Shown here: positions 29,038 through 39,820 of the stretch, piece after piece | Layout of the letters: every line of letters starts with the position of its first letter | How positions within the stretch are numbered: the first letter of the stretch is position 1 | DNA from: Mesobacillus persicus | GTDB lineage: Bacteria; Bacillota; Bacilli; Bacillales; Cytobacillaceae | NCBI RefSeq assembly: GCF_900109925.1 | Contig: NZ_FOBW01000002.1 | Span: forward strand, 124,001-188,000 | DNA: 64,000 nucleotides | Direction of reading: 5' to 3' | The notes under the pieces: generated by a model | Databases searched by the model: none | What the model saw: only the letters and a program-made list of their open reading frames with translations | Told to the model about the DNA's origin: nothing | Translations under genes and position numbers: made by a program

Positions 29038-31394
29038 TATGAAATTGCCTCCTCAAATTGCACCGACTCTTGAATGATTTTATCGAACCAATTCTTCAAC
29101 TGCTCAAACGAAGAATAGAGCAAATCATTTTCAAGAGTAAATGTATCCTGTTTTTTCTGGTATGTTTTAGATTCAGATAAGTCCCTCTTCGGAACATTCG
29201 TTTCTAAGGAAATAAATCCATTGTTTATTTTAACAAACTCTAGCTCAAAAAACACCTGTGACATAAAATCGACTGTCTCTTTTGTCCAACCTCGATATTT
29301 CGCAAGATCTTCACCGTGACGATTTAAGTCAAATGCACCTTTCTTCGCTAAGAAAGCATAAAACCATTTGAAATGCTCTCTCGTAGGCATTGTGCTAAAG
29401 AAATCACTATCCTTTTTATAAAAATGGGCATATACGCGTGCAGGTTGTTTACCCGCTAGTAATTTTTCAAGCACATCTAACGAAGGAGGCAAATCTAGTA
29501 GGACTATATTTTTATTATGAATATTAGCCTTTACTGCTACTTCCTCATCGCTCACTTTAATAAGGCGGTCTTGACAATAAGGTCGAAACAAATCCTCTGT
29601 ACGGTCATCAAATAAAATCCATGAGGTTTCTTCAGCTGGAATCATATCAGAAAGCTTCTCATGCCGTCTTAATCCTCTGATATCAAACAACTGCCAAGAC
29701 TCTACAGCAAGGTCCTGGAGAAAAATCTGTGGCTTTCGTCTATTATTCCATTCATTGATGGAGAGTTCGCCAATAACGGATAAAGAAGAAATCGGCGAAA
29801 TTTCCTCATGTAGCTCTCCAAGACTGAAACCAATGCCATCAAGCGAAGTTTCCTCACTCGCAAGTGTTACTTTCAAATGCTTGTTATTGGCACCAATTCT
29901 ACGCATGGTAGAAATTTGAGCTTCTTTTATTAACACCTTTGGTTTCGGATTATCAACACCATACGGAGCAAGCTTAGCCATTTCCAAAATCGAATCTAGT
30001 GAAATTTCTCCGAGACTAATTTCTAAATCTACATTTGTTATCGGAACTAAATCTGTTTCACTCAACTGATCAGCAGCAAGTGTGTTCAGACTTTGTCTTA
30101 GTTGCTCAACATCCTCAAGTTTTAAGGTCATCCCAGCTGCCATCGGATGCCCCCCGAAATGAGGTAAAATTTCACGGCACGTAGACAGGTTTTTAAATAA
30201 GTCGAAGCCCTGAATACTTCTCGCTGATCCTTTAGCTAGCCCTTTTTCTTTATCAAAGCTAAGGACAATCGTTGGGCGATAAAACTTTTCAACGAGTCGG
30301 GATGCAACAATCCCAATCACACCTGCATTCCAGCCTTCCTTACCAATAACGAGAACATGGTTGTCCTTGACAGGATAATGGTTTTCGACCTCGTAGATGG
30401 CCTCTTCCGTGATCGTCGCCACAAGGGCTTGACGCTCTTTGTTTACAGCATCAATCTCTTCCGCCAACATGACAGCTTCTTCTCTGTCTTCTGTCATCAG
30501 TAGCCTTACGGCAGGGTCTGCACCCCCTAACCGTCCCACCGCATTGATCCGTGGACCGATAATAAAGCCAATCGTCTCTTCTGAAACAGTTGATAACTCT
30601 GTTTTCGTGAGTGAAAGCAACGCACGTAGACCCATGTTCTCTGATCGCTTCATTTGTTCAATCCCTTTTTTCGCAATCAGACGGTTTTCATCTGTTAACG
30701 AAACGAGGTCAGCAATTGTACCAATTGCAGCAATTTCTAGTAATTCTTCTGGAACGAAACCACATAAGGCGTGAGCAACTTTAAAGGCTACCCCTACACC
30801 TGCAAGATCCCTAAAGGGATAAATACTATCTTCAAGTTTAGGATGGATGATTGCGAACGCGTCCGGGAGAACGGGCCCGGGCTCATGGTGATCAGTGATG
30901 ATTAAATCGATTCCAAGCTCTTTAGCAACGTCTGCTTCATGAAGCGCAGAAATACCTGTATCAACCGTAATTATTAAACCGATTCCACGCTCAGCCGCTT
31001 TTCTGAAAGCAGCCTCATTCGGGCCGTAGCCCTCTGTAAAGCGGTTCGGAATATAATAATCGACATTGGCTCCTAACTCTTGTAAAACCTTCATCATAAC
31101 GGTCGTAGAACTAACTCCATCGGCATCATAATCACCGAATATCTGGATTGGCTCTTGGTTCTCTATAGCTTGATTCACTCTACTAACAAGTTTATCCATA
31201 TCTTTCAATTGGAAAGGATCGTGAAATGATAGGTTTTCTTCAAACAAAAAATACCGGGCAGTCTCCACGGTATCAAATCCGCGATTGACGAGCAACGCTG
31301 CTGTCAAAGGAGCGATTTTCATTGCAACGGCAAGCTCTTCTGCTTTTAATCGGTCGGTTTCTTTTACAACCCACCTAGTTTTGGATTTTAACAT
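29037..31394 (-). CDS. recJ: Single-stranded-DNA-specific exonuclease RecJ
   Basis: 785 residues, 5'-3' ssDNA exonuclease for recombination and repair. DHH motifs are visible: [30 protein letters not shown] and [10 protein letters not shown], followed by the DHHA1 motif [11 protein letters not shown] and an OB-fold region. The long C-terminal extension (after about residue 560) is usual in Bacillus RecJ. The open frame starts at 31445, inside the promoter; the ATG at 31394 with GAGGGGTGA upstream is the real start. Confidence 0.95.
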   Translation of the reverse strand: MLKSKTRWVVKETDRLKAEELAVAMKIAPLTAALLVNRGFDTVETARYFLFEENLSFHDPFQLKDMDKLVSRVNQAIENQEPIQIFGDYDADGVSSTTVMMKVLQELGANVDYYIPNRFTEGYGPNEAAFRKAAERGIGLIITVDTGISALHEADVAKELGIDLIITDHHEPGPVLPDAFAIIHPKLEDSIYPFRDLAGVGVAFKVAHALCGFVPEELLEIAAIGTIADLVSLTDENRLIAKKGIEQMKRSENMGLRALLSLTKTELSTVSEETIGFIIGPRINAVGRLGGADPAVRLLMTEDREEAVMLAEEIDAVNKERQALVATITEEAIYEVENHYPVKDNHVLVIGKEGWNAGVIGIVASRLVEKFYRPTIVLSFDKEKGLAKGSARSIQGFDLFKNLSTCREILPHFGGHPMAAGMTLKLEDVEQLRQSLNTLAADQLSETDLVPITNVDLEISLGEISLDSILEMAKLAPYGVDNPKPKVLIKEAQISTMRRIGANNKHLKVTLASEETSLDGIGFSLGELHEEISPISSLSVIGELSINEWNNRRKPQIFLQDLAVESWQLFDIRGLRRHEKLSDMIPAEETSWILFDDRTEDLFRPYCQDRLIKVSDEEVAVKANIHNKNIVLLDLPPSLDVLEKLLAGKQPARVYAHFYKKDSDFFSTMPTREHFKWFYAFLAKKGAFDLNRHGEDLAKYRGWTKETVDFMSQVFFELEFVKINNGFISLETNVPKRDLSESKTYQKKQDTFTLENDLLYSSFEQLKNWFDKIIQESVQFEEAIS

Positions 31395-31416
31395 AGGTTC
31401 ACCCCTCAGCCTTTCC

Positions 31417-31445
31417 ATTATACAGAAGCATTGAAGTTGTTTCAA
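31417..31445 (-). promoter_or_regulatory. Sigma-A promoter of recJ-apt
   Basis: TTGAAA (31440-31445), 17-bp spacer, TATAAT (31417-31422), with a very short leader before the recJ start at 31394. Confidence 0.75.
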
Positions 31446-31542
31446 TCGGTGGGAATTTTATGCAGGGTATCTAGGAAAAATAATTTGTAAATTATAGAAA
31501 AAAGGAACTTCAGATTTGTTCAGATACAAATTAGAGAAATCT

Positions 31543-31735
31543 GTTGATTGGAGTGGAAGGCGCGTAGACTCCTCGAAAATGAAACTGCACATTTTCTCGT
31601 GCGTGGGCAAACTCGAGGAAGCTATTCAGTGTCCTGCGGGATTAGCGGGACAGGTGAGACCCCGCAGGAGCAATAGCGACGAGGAGGCTCACCGCCCGCC
31701 CCGCGGAAAGCGAAGCGCCTGGAACGGAAATCAAC
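31543..31735. repeat. GC-rich interspersed hairpin repeat, copy B (long form)
   Basis: Starts GTTGATTGGAG and ends GGAACGGAAATCAAC. The core CAGGTGAGACCCCGCAGGAG places it in the subfamily shared with copies C, D, G and H. An additional block with CTCGAAAATGAA and ATTTTCTCGTGCGTGGGC makes the long form. Lies between recJ and secDF. Confidence 0.9.
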
Positions 31736-31766
31736 AGACCAAATGAACCCTCTAAAACAAAGAAAA

Positions 31767-31806
31767 CTGTAGGAAAACTCAATTTAGCTAGAGTTTTCCT
31801 ACAGTC
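31767..31806 (-). terminator. Terminator after secDF
   Basis: ACTGTAGGAAAACTC and its exact complement form a 15-bp stem with a ten-base loop. On the minus strand it is followed by TTTTCTTTGTTTT. It lies 120 bases past the secDF stop, beyond two further hairpins. Confidence 0.65.
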
Positions 31807-31809
31807 TAC

Positions 31810-31900
31810 ATTGTCCTTCATCAAGTGATGAAGGACATTTTTTCTCGTGAATTGGACGTGAAAGGCTAGGTGAATAACAAGTACTTTTACTTGTTATTCA
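31810..31900. other. Two further hairpins downstream of secDF
   Basis: TGTCCTTCATC with its complement (four-base loop) is followed by six Ts on the plus strand, and GAATAACAAGTA with its complement lies at about 31872-31899. Neither has a T run on the minus strand, so they may be 3'-end stabilising structures of the secDF mRNA; the first could also stop transcription coming from the plus direction. Confidence 0.55.
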
Positions 31901-31928
31901 TAATTGCCCCTCCACATTCAATGGTTCA

Positions 31929-34190
31929 TTATACCTGTGGTTCATCCGAAACTTTTCGCTTTTCTTTATAGGTGTTAATGACACCTTTTTTCTTCAGTTC
32001 TTTTGTTTTCAGAACATAGTATAGCTGAGCTGCAATGAAAACCGATGAATACGTACCGGCAATAAGACCTAGTAGCAACGCGAGTGAGAAGTTCCAAATC
32101 GTTTCGCTACCGAAAGCCAATAAAGCAACGACGGTGATCACAACCGTCAATACGGTATTCATGGACCTTCCCATTGTTTGACGCAAACTCTTATTTACGA
32201 CCTCCGCAATATCTTCCGGAGTTTTCAATTTCCGCTTCCGTTGTAGATTTTCTCTAATACGGTCAAAGGTAACAATTGTATCGTTAATCGAATAACCAAT
32301 AATTGTCAAAACAGCCGCAATAAAGGTTAAATCAACTTCTAGTCGCAGTAAACTAAATAATGCAATGATAAAAAATGCATCATGTAACAACGCAATAATT
32401 GCTGGCAATGCCATTCTCATTTCAAAACGAATCGTTACGTAAAGTACAATCCCAATTGAAGCTAAAACAAGAGCAATAAAGGCATTTTTAGCGAGCTCTT
32501 TTCCGATGGTAGGTGAAACCGTACTAACATTTGGCTCGGCGCCGTACAGTTCTTTAAAATCTGCTTTTAGGCTTGCAATTTCATCCTTTGAAAGAACATC
32601 CTTAAAGCGCGCTACGCCAATTTCATTATTGTCACCTGAAAGAACAATATCATCTGTCTCGATACCAGCTTTCGCTAAATCAGCTTTCAGTTCCTGTGCG
32701 ACCACTGGTTGATTGGACAGGACCTCAACTCTTGTCCCACTTGAAAAGTCAATTCCAAGATTCAAGCGGAAAATGGCTAAAACAATTAGACCCGTAGCTA
32801 ATAAGACAGCTGAAACTGTAAAGAAGGTTTTGCGAATTTTAATGAAATCGAAACGATCAAACCTCGTTTTCAAATCTAACGTATCGACATTGTCTGCGAT
32901 ATTATGGATCTCGTTCTTTTTCACACCAAACCAACCGACTCTGTTATTCAGGAAGCCACTGCCTACCCACAGACCAAGTAGAACTCTTGATCCAAACACA
33001 GCAGTAACAAAGCTCATCACGATACTCAGTATGAGCATCGTCGCAAAGCCCTTAACTGAGCTTGTCCCATAAATAAATAAGACAAGTGCGGCAATAAGTG
33101 TGGTTATGTTCGCATCGACAATGGTTGAAAGCGAATTTTTACTTCCGGCTTCAAACGCCGCTTTTACTTTACGACCAACCTTAAGTTCTTCTTTTATTCG
33201 CTCATAAGTAATAATGTTGGCATCGACAGCCATCCCGACTCCAAGAATCAAGGCGGCAATCCCAGGGAGTGTCAGAACCCCATTCATCCAGTCAAACACT
33301 AATAAAACGAGGTAAATATAAATGGAAAGTGTAACAACGGCGATGAGGCCAGGGAATCGGTATAACGACAGCATAAAGAGAAATACGGCTAGAATACCAA
33401 TAATTCCAGCTAGGATGGTTTTATCTAATGCTTGTTCCCCAAACTTCGCTCCAACCGAGGTAGAATATTGTTCCTCTAGCTCAACCGGTAGCGCACCTGC
33501 ATTTAAAAGGTTAGCAAGATCCTTCGCTTCCTCAACCGTAAAATTACCCGTAATTTGTACCGTGTCTGTTGCTAAAACCTGAGTTACGTTTGGAGCAGAT
33601 AGAAACTTAGGCGCTGGCTTCATGCGTTCCTCGCGGTAGGAGTCCACACCCTCTTCATAGTCCAGCCAAATGACTAGCTGATTTTCAGGAGCCATACCTA
33701 AAATTTCGCTAGTTACTTTCCCAAATTCTTCTCCGCTTTTTAACGTAAGGGAAACGCTTGGTGCGTTGTTTTCATCAAAGCTTTGGGTTGCCCCATTTTC
33801 AGCAAGATCCCCGCCATCCAACATGAGTTGGTCATTGGCATCACGGAAACTAAGATTCGCTTCTGTAGAGAGGATTTCTCGGGCCTTAGCCTGGTCAGTA
33901 ACACCTGCTAACTGAACCCTTATGCGGTTATCCCCTTCAATTTGAATGTTTGGCTCGCTGACTCCGAGCACGTTCACACGCCTATCTAGCGCTTCGGCCG
34001 TACTGACCAAAGTTTCTCTGTCAGCAGGCTGACCATCTTTTGTTTTCACTTCATAAAGCACTTCAAAGCCACCTTGCAAATCAAGGCCAAGCTTAATGTT
34101 ACCCAAAATGTTCTGGGTCGTTAATCCCATCGCACTTCCAATTAACAAAACAACAAGGAAGAAGGCGATCAACCGGCTGCGTTTTACCAT
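31929..34190 (-). CDS. secDF: Protein translocase accessory protein SecDF (fused SecD-SecF)
   Basis: 753 residues, the fused form found in Bacillus. The SecD half starts with a membrane anchor and IKLGLDLQGGFEVLYEV, then periplasmic-type P1 domain, then six helices with GVGMAVDANIITYERIKEEL. The SecF half begins around residue 440 with LNLGIDFSSGTRVEV, followed by the second membrane block with IGYSINDTIVTFDRIRENL. It uses the proton gradient to help SecYEG complete export. Preceded by a short ribosome site; flanked on both sides by GC-rich repeats. Confidence 0.97.
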   Translation of the reverse strand: MVKRSRLIAFFLVVLLIGSAMGLTTQNILGNIKLGLDLQGGFEVLYEVKTKDGQPADRETLVSTAEALDRRVNVLGVSEPNIQIEGDNRIRVQLAGVTDQAKAREILSTEANLSFRDANDQLMLDGGDLAENGATQSFDENNAPSVSLTLKSGEEFGKVTSEILGMAPENQLVIWLDYEEGVDSYREERMKPAPKFLSAPNVTQVLATDTVQITGNFTVEEAKDLANLLNAGALPVELEEQYSTSVGAKFGEQALDKTILAGIIGILAVFLFMLSLYRFPGLIAVVTLSIYIYLVLLVFDWMNGVLTLPGIAALILGVGMAVDANIITYERIKEELKVGRKVKAAFEAGSKNSLSTIVDANITTLIAALVLFIYGTSSVKGFATMLILSIVMSFVTAVFGSRVLLGLWVGSGFLNNRVGWFGVKKNEIHNIADNVDTLDLKTRFDRFDFIKIRKTFFTVSAVLLATGLIVLAIFRLNLGIDFSSGTRVEVLSNQPVVAQELKADLAKAGIETDDIVLSGDNNEIGVARFKDVLSKDEIASLKADFKELYGAEPNVSTVSPTIGKELAKNAFIALVLASIGIVLYVTIRFEMRMALPAIIALLHDAFFIIALFSLLRLEVDLTFIAAVLTIIGYSINDTIVTFDRIRENLQRKRKLKTPEDIAEVVNKSLRQTMGRSMNTVLTVVITVVALLAFGSETIWNFSLALLLGLIAGTYSSVFIAAQLYYVLKTKELKKKGVINTYKEKRKVSDEPQV

Positions 34191-34255
34191 TATGTATAAG
34201 TCCTCCTTAATTTATAGCAAGGCTCTGTTAAAGGAAATTGTTGATTTTGCTTACC

Positions 34256-34384
34256 GTTGATTGGAGCGGAAGGCGCTTGACTCCTGCGGGAGCAGCGGGA
34301 CAGGTGAGACCCCGCAGGAGCGAAAGCGACGAGGAGGCTCACCGCCCGCCCCGCGGAAAGCAAGCGCCTGGAGCGGAAATCAAC
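34256..34384. repeat. GC-rich interspersed hairpin repeat, copy C (short form)
   Basis: 129 bp from GTTGATTGGAGCGGAAGGCG to CTGGAGCGGAAATCAAC. Outside it a larger inverted pair, GGCTCTGTTAAA (from 34221) and TTTTACAGAGCC (ending near 34406), extends the element. Lies between secDF and comN. Confidence 0.92.
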
Positions 34385-34409
34385 ATTCTTATTTTACAGA
34401 GCCTTTCGC

Positions 34410-34452
34410 AAAAAAAAATAAGTCTTTCTAGCAAGCTAACTTGATGAAAGAA
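34410..34452 (-). terminator. Terminator after comN
   Basis: AGTTCTTTC and GAAAGACTT pair around an inner CAAG/CTTG stem and are followed by a run of nine Ts on the minus strand. Confidence 0.7.
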
Positions 34453-34527
34453 CTATTTTAAAAATATACGTTCTATTATGAACTCGCTGGTTCCTACTGT
34501 CAATTTACTAAAGGTTCAAACATTTGC

Positions 34528-34824
34528 TTACTTTAATAACTCCCTTCGCTCATCTTCATCAGTAAGAGTGAGGGTACCAACCTTAAACGCTTCAACGGTT
34601 GCAAAATTCATGTACTCCCCAGCCTGCACGGATAGAATATCAGCCACAATTTCGTATAAATGGACATCCTCTCTCGGCTTTTTCCATTTTTTATTGACCA
34701 AGTATTCCCACAATTCTTTTTCGGTAACCGCTCCATAACCAAACACCTCGAATTCTTCGAGTTTGCTTTTTAATGCGGGACGAACATTTTTCTTAAATGG
34801 CTCATACTGATGCACGTTGCCCAT
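34528..34824 (-). CDS. comN: Post-transcriptional regulator ComN (YrzD)
   Basis: 98-residue protein of the ComN family, located between secDF and spoVB as in B. subtilis. There it promotes accumulation and polar localisation of the comE competence mRNA through DivIVA. Recognisable are KPREDVHLYEIVADILSVQ and AGEYMNFATVEAF in the central part. GGAGGCGGAG precedes the ATG. It is alpha-helical by sequence with no obvious nucleic-acid motif. Assignment is from synteny and overall resemblance. Confidence 0.8.
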   Translation of the reverse strand: MGNVHQYEPFKKNVRPALKSKLEEFEVFGYGAVTEKELWEYLVNKKWKKPREDVHLYEIVADILSVQAGEYMNFATVEAFKVGTLTLTDEDERRELLK

Positions 34825-34946
34825 GCACTCCGCCTCCCTGGCTCTACTATGAATTTTTTATATCTTAATACCTGTCATGCTTTGTCCACTCACTTGCATA
34901 TAGATTATTGTATCTGAATTTAGCATTTTTGAGAAGGTGGAGCAGG

Positions 34947-36521
34947 ATGTCAAAGTTTTTAAAAGGAACAATGATTCTTTTAGTAGCAGGCTTGGTCACA
35001 AGGGTTCTTGGATTTATTAACCGGATTGTGCTCGCCCGTTTTATTGGAGAAGAAGGTGTAGGGCTTTATATGATGGCCTTTCCGACCTTTATCCTTGTGG
35101 TTACCATCACTCAACTTGGTCTTCCTGTTGCCATATCAAAGCATGTCGCCGAGGCCGAAGCTAAGGGTGATTATAAAAAAATTAAAAAAATTCTCGTTGT
35201 ATCGTTGGCAACAACGATTTCACTATCATTGGTTTTCACACCAGCATTATTTTTTTTAGCACCAAAATTATCACAAATTCTCTTTACTGATAAGCGTACA
35301 CTTCTTCCATTACTCGCGATTACTCCGATCATTCCGATTGTGGCTGTATCCGCCGTATTAAGGGGATATTTCCAAGGTAGACAAAATATGAAACCTGGAG
35401 CCATCTCGCAGGTGATTGAACAAGTTGTCCGGATTACCTTAATTGCAGTCCTCACAAAAACATTTTTACCTTACGGGATTGAGTATGCGGCTGCCGCAGC
35501 AATGGTATCTGCTGTAATCGGTGAGCTCGTTTCACTTCTTTATTTAATGACCACCTTTAAAATCAGGAAAAAATTTCGCCTGCGACGGAACTTTTTCCAA
35601 TTCGTTCAATCGGGAAATACAACTTTCAAGGAATTGATGGGCATCGCTATACCAACTACAGGTAGCAGAATGATCGGCTCAATTTCATGGTTTTTCGAAC
35701 CGATTGTCGTTGCCCATAGTCTTGCGATTGCAGGAGTAGCGGCTTCAGTAGCAACAAAGCAATACGGAGCACTAACTGGGTTTGCACTCCCCTTACTAAT
35801 GCTACCATCTTTTGTCATGAATTCTCTATCAACATCACTAGTACCTGCAATTAGTGAAGCACATTCTAAAAAGGACTTTAAAATGATTGAACATCGAATC
35901 CAGCAGTCAATGAGATTTTCGTTTCTGACTGGAGGTTTAGCGATTATAATTCTTTACGTCTTGGCCGAGCCACTGATGCGTGTGATGTACGGATCAAACA
36001 GTGGGACTCAATTTATTGTCCTAATGGCACCTTTCTTTCTATTTTACTATTTTCAAGCGCCCCTTCAAGCTACCTTGCAGGCTTTAGACCTTGCCAGAGC
36101 AGGTATGATTAATAGCCTAATCGGGAATGTCGCCAAAATCGCTGTTATCTTCCTACTGGCTAGTCAGCCGACATTTGGCATCATTGGAGCTGCACTGGGG
36201 ATAACAATGGGATTTGTCCTAACAACAGTCCTTCATTTCGCTACCGTTTTAAAAGCCATTTCCTTTACTTTCCATATTCGTGAATATGCAAAAACATTCA
36301 TTGTCATCGTGGGTTCGATATGGATTGGTTTTCAAATATGGGACAGCCTTGGTACGGAAATGGCTCTATCATTAAAGGTTATTATTTCAACAGTCATCAT
36401 TTCGATTATCTATTGCTTTTCGGTGCTATTAACAGGTCTAGTGCGGAAGGAAGAACTAGTAAGAATTCCGCTGATTGGAAAAACTCTTGCTAATCTTACG
36501 CCGAATTGGGGTGGGAAATAG
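34947..36521 (+). CDS. spoVB: Stage V sporulation protein B (MOP/PST flippase)
   Basis: About 524 residues, with roughly 14 hydrophobic helices, of the polysaccharide/lipid flippase superfamily. SpoVB acts in spore cortex peptidoglycan synthesis, probably moving lipid-linked precursors in the mother cell. Characteristic pieces are GLVTRVLGFINRIVLAR at the N-terminus and AVLRGYFQGRQNMKPGAISQV. The frame opens 13 codons earlier, but GGTGGAGCAGG before the ATG at 34947 fixes the start. It is divergent from comN. Confidence 0.93.
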   Translation: MSKFLKGTMILLVAGLVTRVLGFINRIVLARFIGEEGVGLYMMAFPTFILVVTITQLGLPVAISKHVAEAEAKGDYKKIKKILVVSLATTISLSLVFTPALFFLAPKLSQILFTDKRTLLPLLAITPIIPIVAVSAVLRGYFQGRQNMKPGAISQVIEQVVRITLIAVLTKTFLPYGIEYAAAAAMVSAVIGELVSLLYLMTTFKIRKKFRLRRNFFQFVQSGNTTFKELMGIAIPTTGSRMIGSISWFFEPIVVAHSLAIAGVAASVATKQYGALTGFALPLLMLPSFVMNSLSTSLVPAISEAHSKKDFKMIEHRIQQSMRFSFLTGGLAIIILYVLAEPLMRVMYGSNSGTQFIVLMAPFFLFYYFQAPLQATLQALDLARAGMINSLIGNVAKIAVIFLLASQPTFGIIGAALGITMGFVLTTVLHFATVLKAISFTFHIREYAKTFIVIVGSIWIGFQIWDSLGTEMALSLKVIISTVIISIIYCFSVLLTGLVRKEELVRIPLIGKTLANLTPNWGGK

Positions 36522-36554
36522 CTGTGATAGAGCACAGTATTAATTATGCTAACG

Positions 36555-36740
36555 GTTGATTGGAGCTCCAGGGCTTGACTCCTCGAAAATGAACTACACA
36601 TTTTCTCGTGCGTGGGCAAATTCGAGGAAGTCTTTCAGTGTCCTGCGGGAGCAGCGGACAGGTGAGACCCCGCAGGAGCGCAGCGACGAGGAGGCTCACC
36701 GCCCGCCCCGCGGAAAGCAAGCCCTGGAGCGGAAATCAAC
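36555..36740. repeat. GC-rich interspersed hairpin repeat, copy D (long form)
   Basis: 186 bp from GTTGATTGGAGCTCC to CTGGAGCGGAAATCAAC. It carries the same extra block as copy B (CTCGAAAATGAA, TTTTCTCGTGCGTGGGC) and the CAGGTGAGACC core. Lies between spoVB and its terminator. Confidence 0.9.
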
Positions 36741-36766
36741 AGACTTGTATAAACAGCCAAAAAATA

Positions 36767-36800
36767 AAGAACCAGGGACCTTCCCTGGTTCTTATTTTAG
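36767..36800 (+). terminator. Terminator after spoVB
   Basis: AAGAACCAGGG and CCCTGGTTCTT form an 11-bp stem followed by ATTTT on the plus strand; it can also serve yrbG from the other side. The GC-rich repeat copy D lies between it and the spoVB stop. Confidence 0.8.
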
Positions 36801-36868
36801 GATGTTCTTTTAAAAGCTATACGAAAAGAGCATTATATTAGGCGCGATTAGCATTTACAGGATTGAAT

Positions 36869-37516
36869 CTACTGTTCATCTATCACATCAATATAAAACT
36901 TATGGTTGTTACTATTATAAGTGCAAAATGATATCTCAGCAGGGTTCTTGTAGCCCTGTTCTTTTAGTTGACTATACAACCAGGAAGTGGTTTCCCCAAG
37001 CAACTCTAGGTTTTCATACTGGATGGCTCCATCGACAATCAAGGTAATTCCTAAGGTGTTATTATCACTCTTTTTAAAAACCGAAAGTTTTCCAGATGTC
37101 TCTAAGATTGCAAAATTAACATCCGAAATATCTCCTACACCTTCATTCCGAAGCTGAAGCAACAAATCATTAAAGTTATAACGTTGTTTTCTCATTTCAT
37201 GTTCATCAATTTTACCATTATTAATAATAATACTTGGCTTCCCATCCACTAGTTCTCGAAAACGCTTGCTCTTCATCGATATGTATGCAAGGAGAAACTG
37301 AACAGCAACAAGTAATAACATCGGGAGTAAGGATTTGATAATCGATTGATCGGGATTTTCAATGGCAATTGCAGCCATTTCAGCGATCATCATAAAGACG
37401 ACTAGGTCTAAAAGACTCAACTCACCTATTTCCCTTTTACCCATTACTCGGAAGATTGATAATATCACCGTATAAAGAACTAAAGTTCTAAAAATCATCG
37501 ATGCGTATTCCTCCAT
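36869..37516 (-). CDS. yrbG: DUF421 membrane protein YrbG
   Basis: About 215 residues. Three N-terminal membrane helices contain the family signature RVMGKREIGELSLLDLVVFM. A cytoplasmic alpha/beta part follows, with KPSIIINNGKI and LLLQLRNEGVGDISDVNFAI, typical of DUF421 (YetF/YrbG/YdfS group). The related YetF-type proteins appear in spores; a specific role is not established. The ATG at 37516 with GGGAGAGACGAGT upstream is preferred over the open frame to 37555. Convergent with spoVB and divergent from yrzE, as in B. subtilis. Confidence 0.87.
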   Translation of the reverse strand: MEEYASMIFRTLVLYTVILSIFRVMGKREIGELSLLDLVVFMMIAEMAAIAIENPDQSIIKSLLPMLLLVAVQFLLAYISMKSKRFRELVDGKPSIIINNGKIDEHEMRKQRYNFNDLLLQLRNEGVGDISDVNFAILETSGKLSVFKKSDNNTLGITLIVDGAIQYENLELLGETTSWLYSQLKEQGYKNPAEISFCTYNSNNHKFYIDVIDEQ

Positions 37517-37712
37517 ACTCGTCTCTCCCTTCGGAATGGCATTAAGATATAGCATTCGATTATGAACGATAAATTATAACGGAATCAATTAAAAGAGTTT
37601 TTGAAGATTACGGTAAATTTTAATTCTATTTTTATTTCTAGGGAATATGCTTGTACTAAACGTAACTAGACAGCATTGAGCTTTTAGCCAGTGTAGGAGG
37701 GGGAGAAAACTG

Positions 37713-38099
37713 ATGGAATCAAGGAGTTTAGGCATTGCAGTGCTCCAAGGGGTTATTGCTATATTTGTATTAGCCATCCTTAGTAGTTTTATTTTTTCGC
37801 TGTTATTAGCCTTTACGTCAGTTCAGGAATCGTCTTTGCAGTATATCGTGACAACCGTCTCATTTATTTCATTATTTATCGGCGGGTTTATCACGGGAGG
37901 GAAAGGCAAGCAGAAAGGTTGGCTAATTGGCGGGGCGACTGGGATCATTTATTCCATAATTATTTTTCTGTTTCAGTATCTTGGACACGACAGTTTATTC
38001 TCAACAGAACAAATTATCTATCACATATGCTATATTTTAACCGCTACGATGGGTGCTATACTTGGGGTTAATATGACCTCCTCTAATTCAAGAGAATAA
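37713..38099 (+). CDS. yrzE: TIGR04086-family membrane protein YrzE
   Basis: 128 residues with four hydrophobic helices and a short glycine/lysine-rich loop (GGFITGGKGKQKGWLIGG) between helices two and three. This is the YrzE/TIGR04086 pattern found next to yajC in Bacillus. A very strong GGAGGGGGAG site precedes the ATG. No function is known to me. Confidence 0.82.
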   Translation: MESRSLGIAVLQGVIAIFVLAILSSFIFSLLLAFTSVQESSLQYIVTTVSFISLFIGGFITGGKGKQKGWLIGGATGIIYSIIIFLFQYLGHDSLFSTEQIIYHICYILTATMGAILGVNMTSSNSRE

Positions 38100-38118
38100 A
38101 ACAAGACTGTCTTTGAGA

Positions 38119-38158
38119 CTTAAAAAAGCAGGTGCAATTAGTTTGCACCTGCTTTTTG
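38119..38158. terminator. Bidirectional terminator between yrzE and yajC
   Basis: AAAAAGCAGGTGCAA and its complement form a long stem with a short loop. Runs of A and T on both sides let it act for convergent yrzE and yajC. Confidence 0.88.
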
Positions 38159-38163
38159 CTTTA

Positions 38164-38427
38164 TTATTCGCTGATTACCTCGCGGATGGCATTGCGGTCG
38201 TAAGTTAGACGACTACCATCTCCACACTTGATAACAACTGTTCCTTCATCAAGTGCATCAACAAAACCATGAAGACCACCGATTGTAACAACACGGTCGC
38301 CTTTCTTAAGCTCAGTTTGCATTTTCTGAACCGCTTTTTGCTTCTTTTGTTGAGGACGAATCAACAAAAAGTAGAAAAGCACAAACATTAGTATCAGTGG
38401 AAATACTGTTCCTAAAAGTCCTTCCAT
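38164..38427 (-). CDS. yajC: Preprotein translocase subunit YajC
   Basis: 87 residues: one N-terminal membrane helix (LGTVFPLILMFVLFYFLLI) followed by RPQQKKQKAVQKMQ and a small beta domain with GDRVVTIGGLHGFV. YajC associates with SecDF in the Sec translocon. It follows tgt by about 40 bases; queA-tgt-yajC is a common order in Firmicutes. Confidence 0.95.
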   Translation of the reverse strand: MEGLLGTVFPLILMFVLFYFLLIRPQQKKQKAVQKMQTELKKGDRVVTIGGLHGFVDALDEGTVVIKCGDGSRLTYDRNAIREVISE

Positions 38428-38466
38428 TCTTTTCTCCTCCTTTCACTTTATCAAGCCAGCTGCTTA

Positions 38467-39788
<1,322 letters not shown>

Positions 39789-39820
39789 GGGTAAAATCAA
39801 CTATACCTTCCCAATTCAGC

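Noticed and set aside
31516-36841. Short open frames over the GC-rich repeats that contain GQVRPRRS and EAHRPPRGK-like peptides
   Set aside because: They recur wherever the repeat occurs (31.5, 34.2, 36.6 and 56.3 kb) and have no independent start or neighbours; typical false genes from interspersed DNA.
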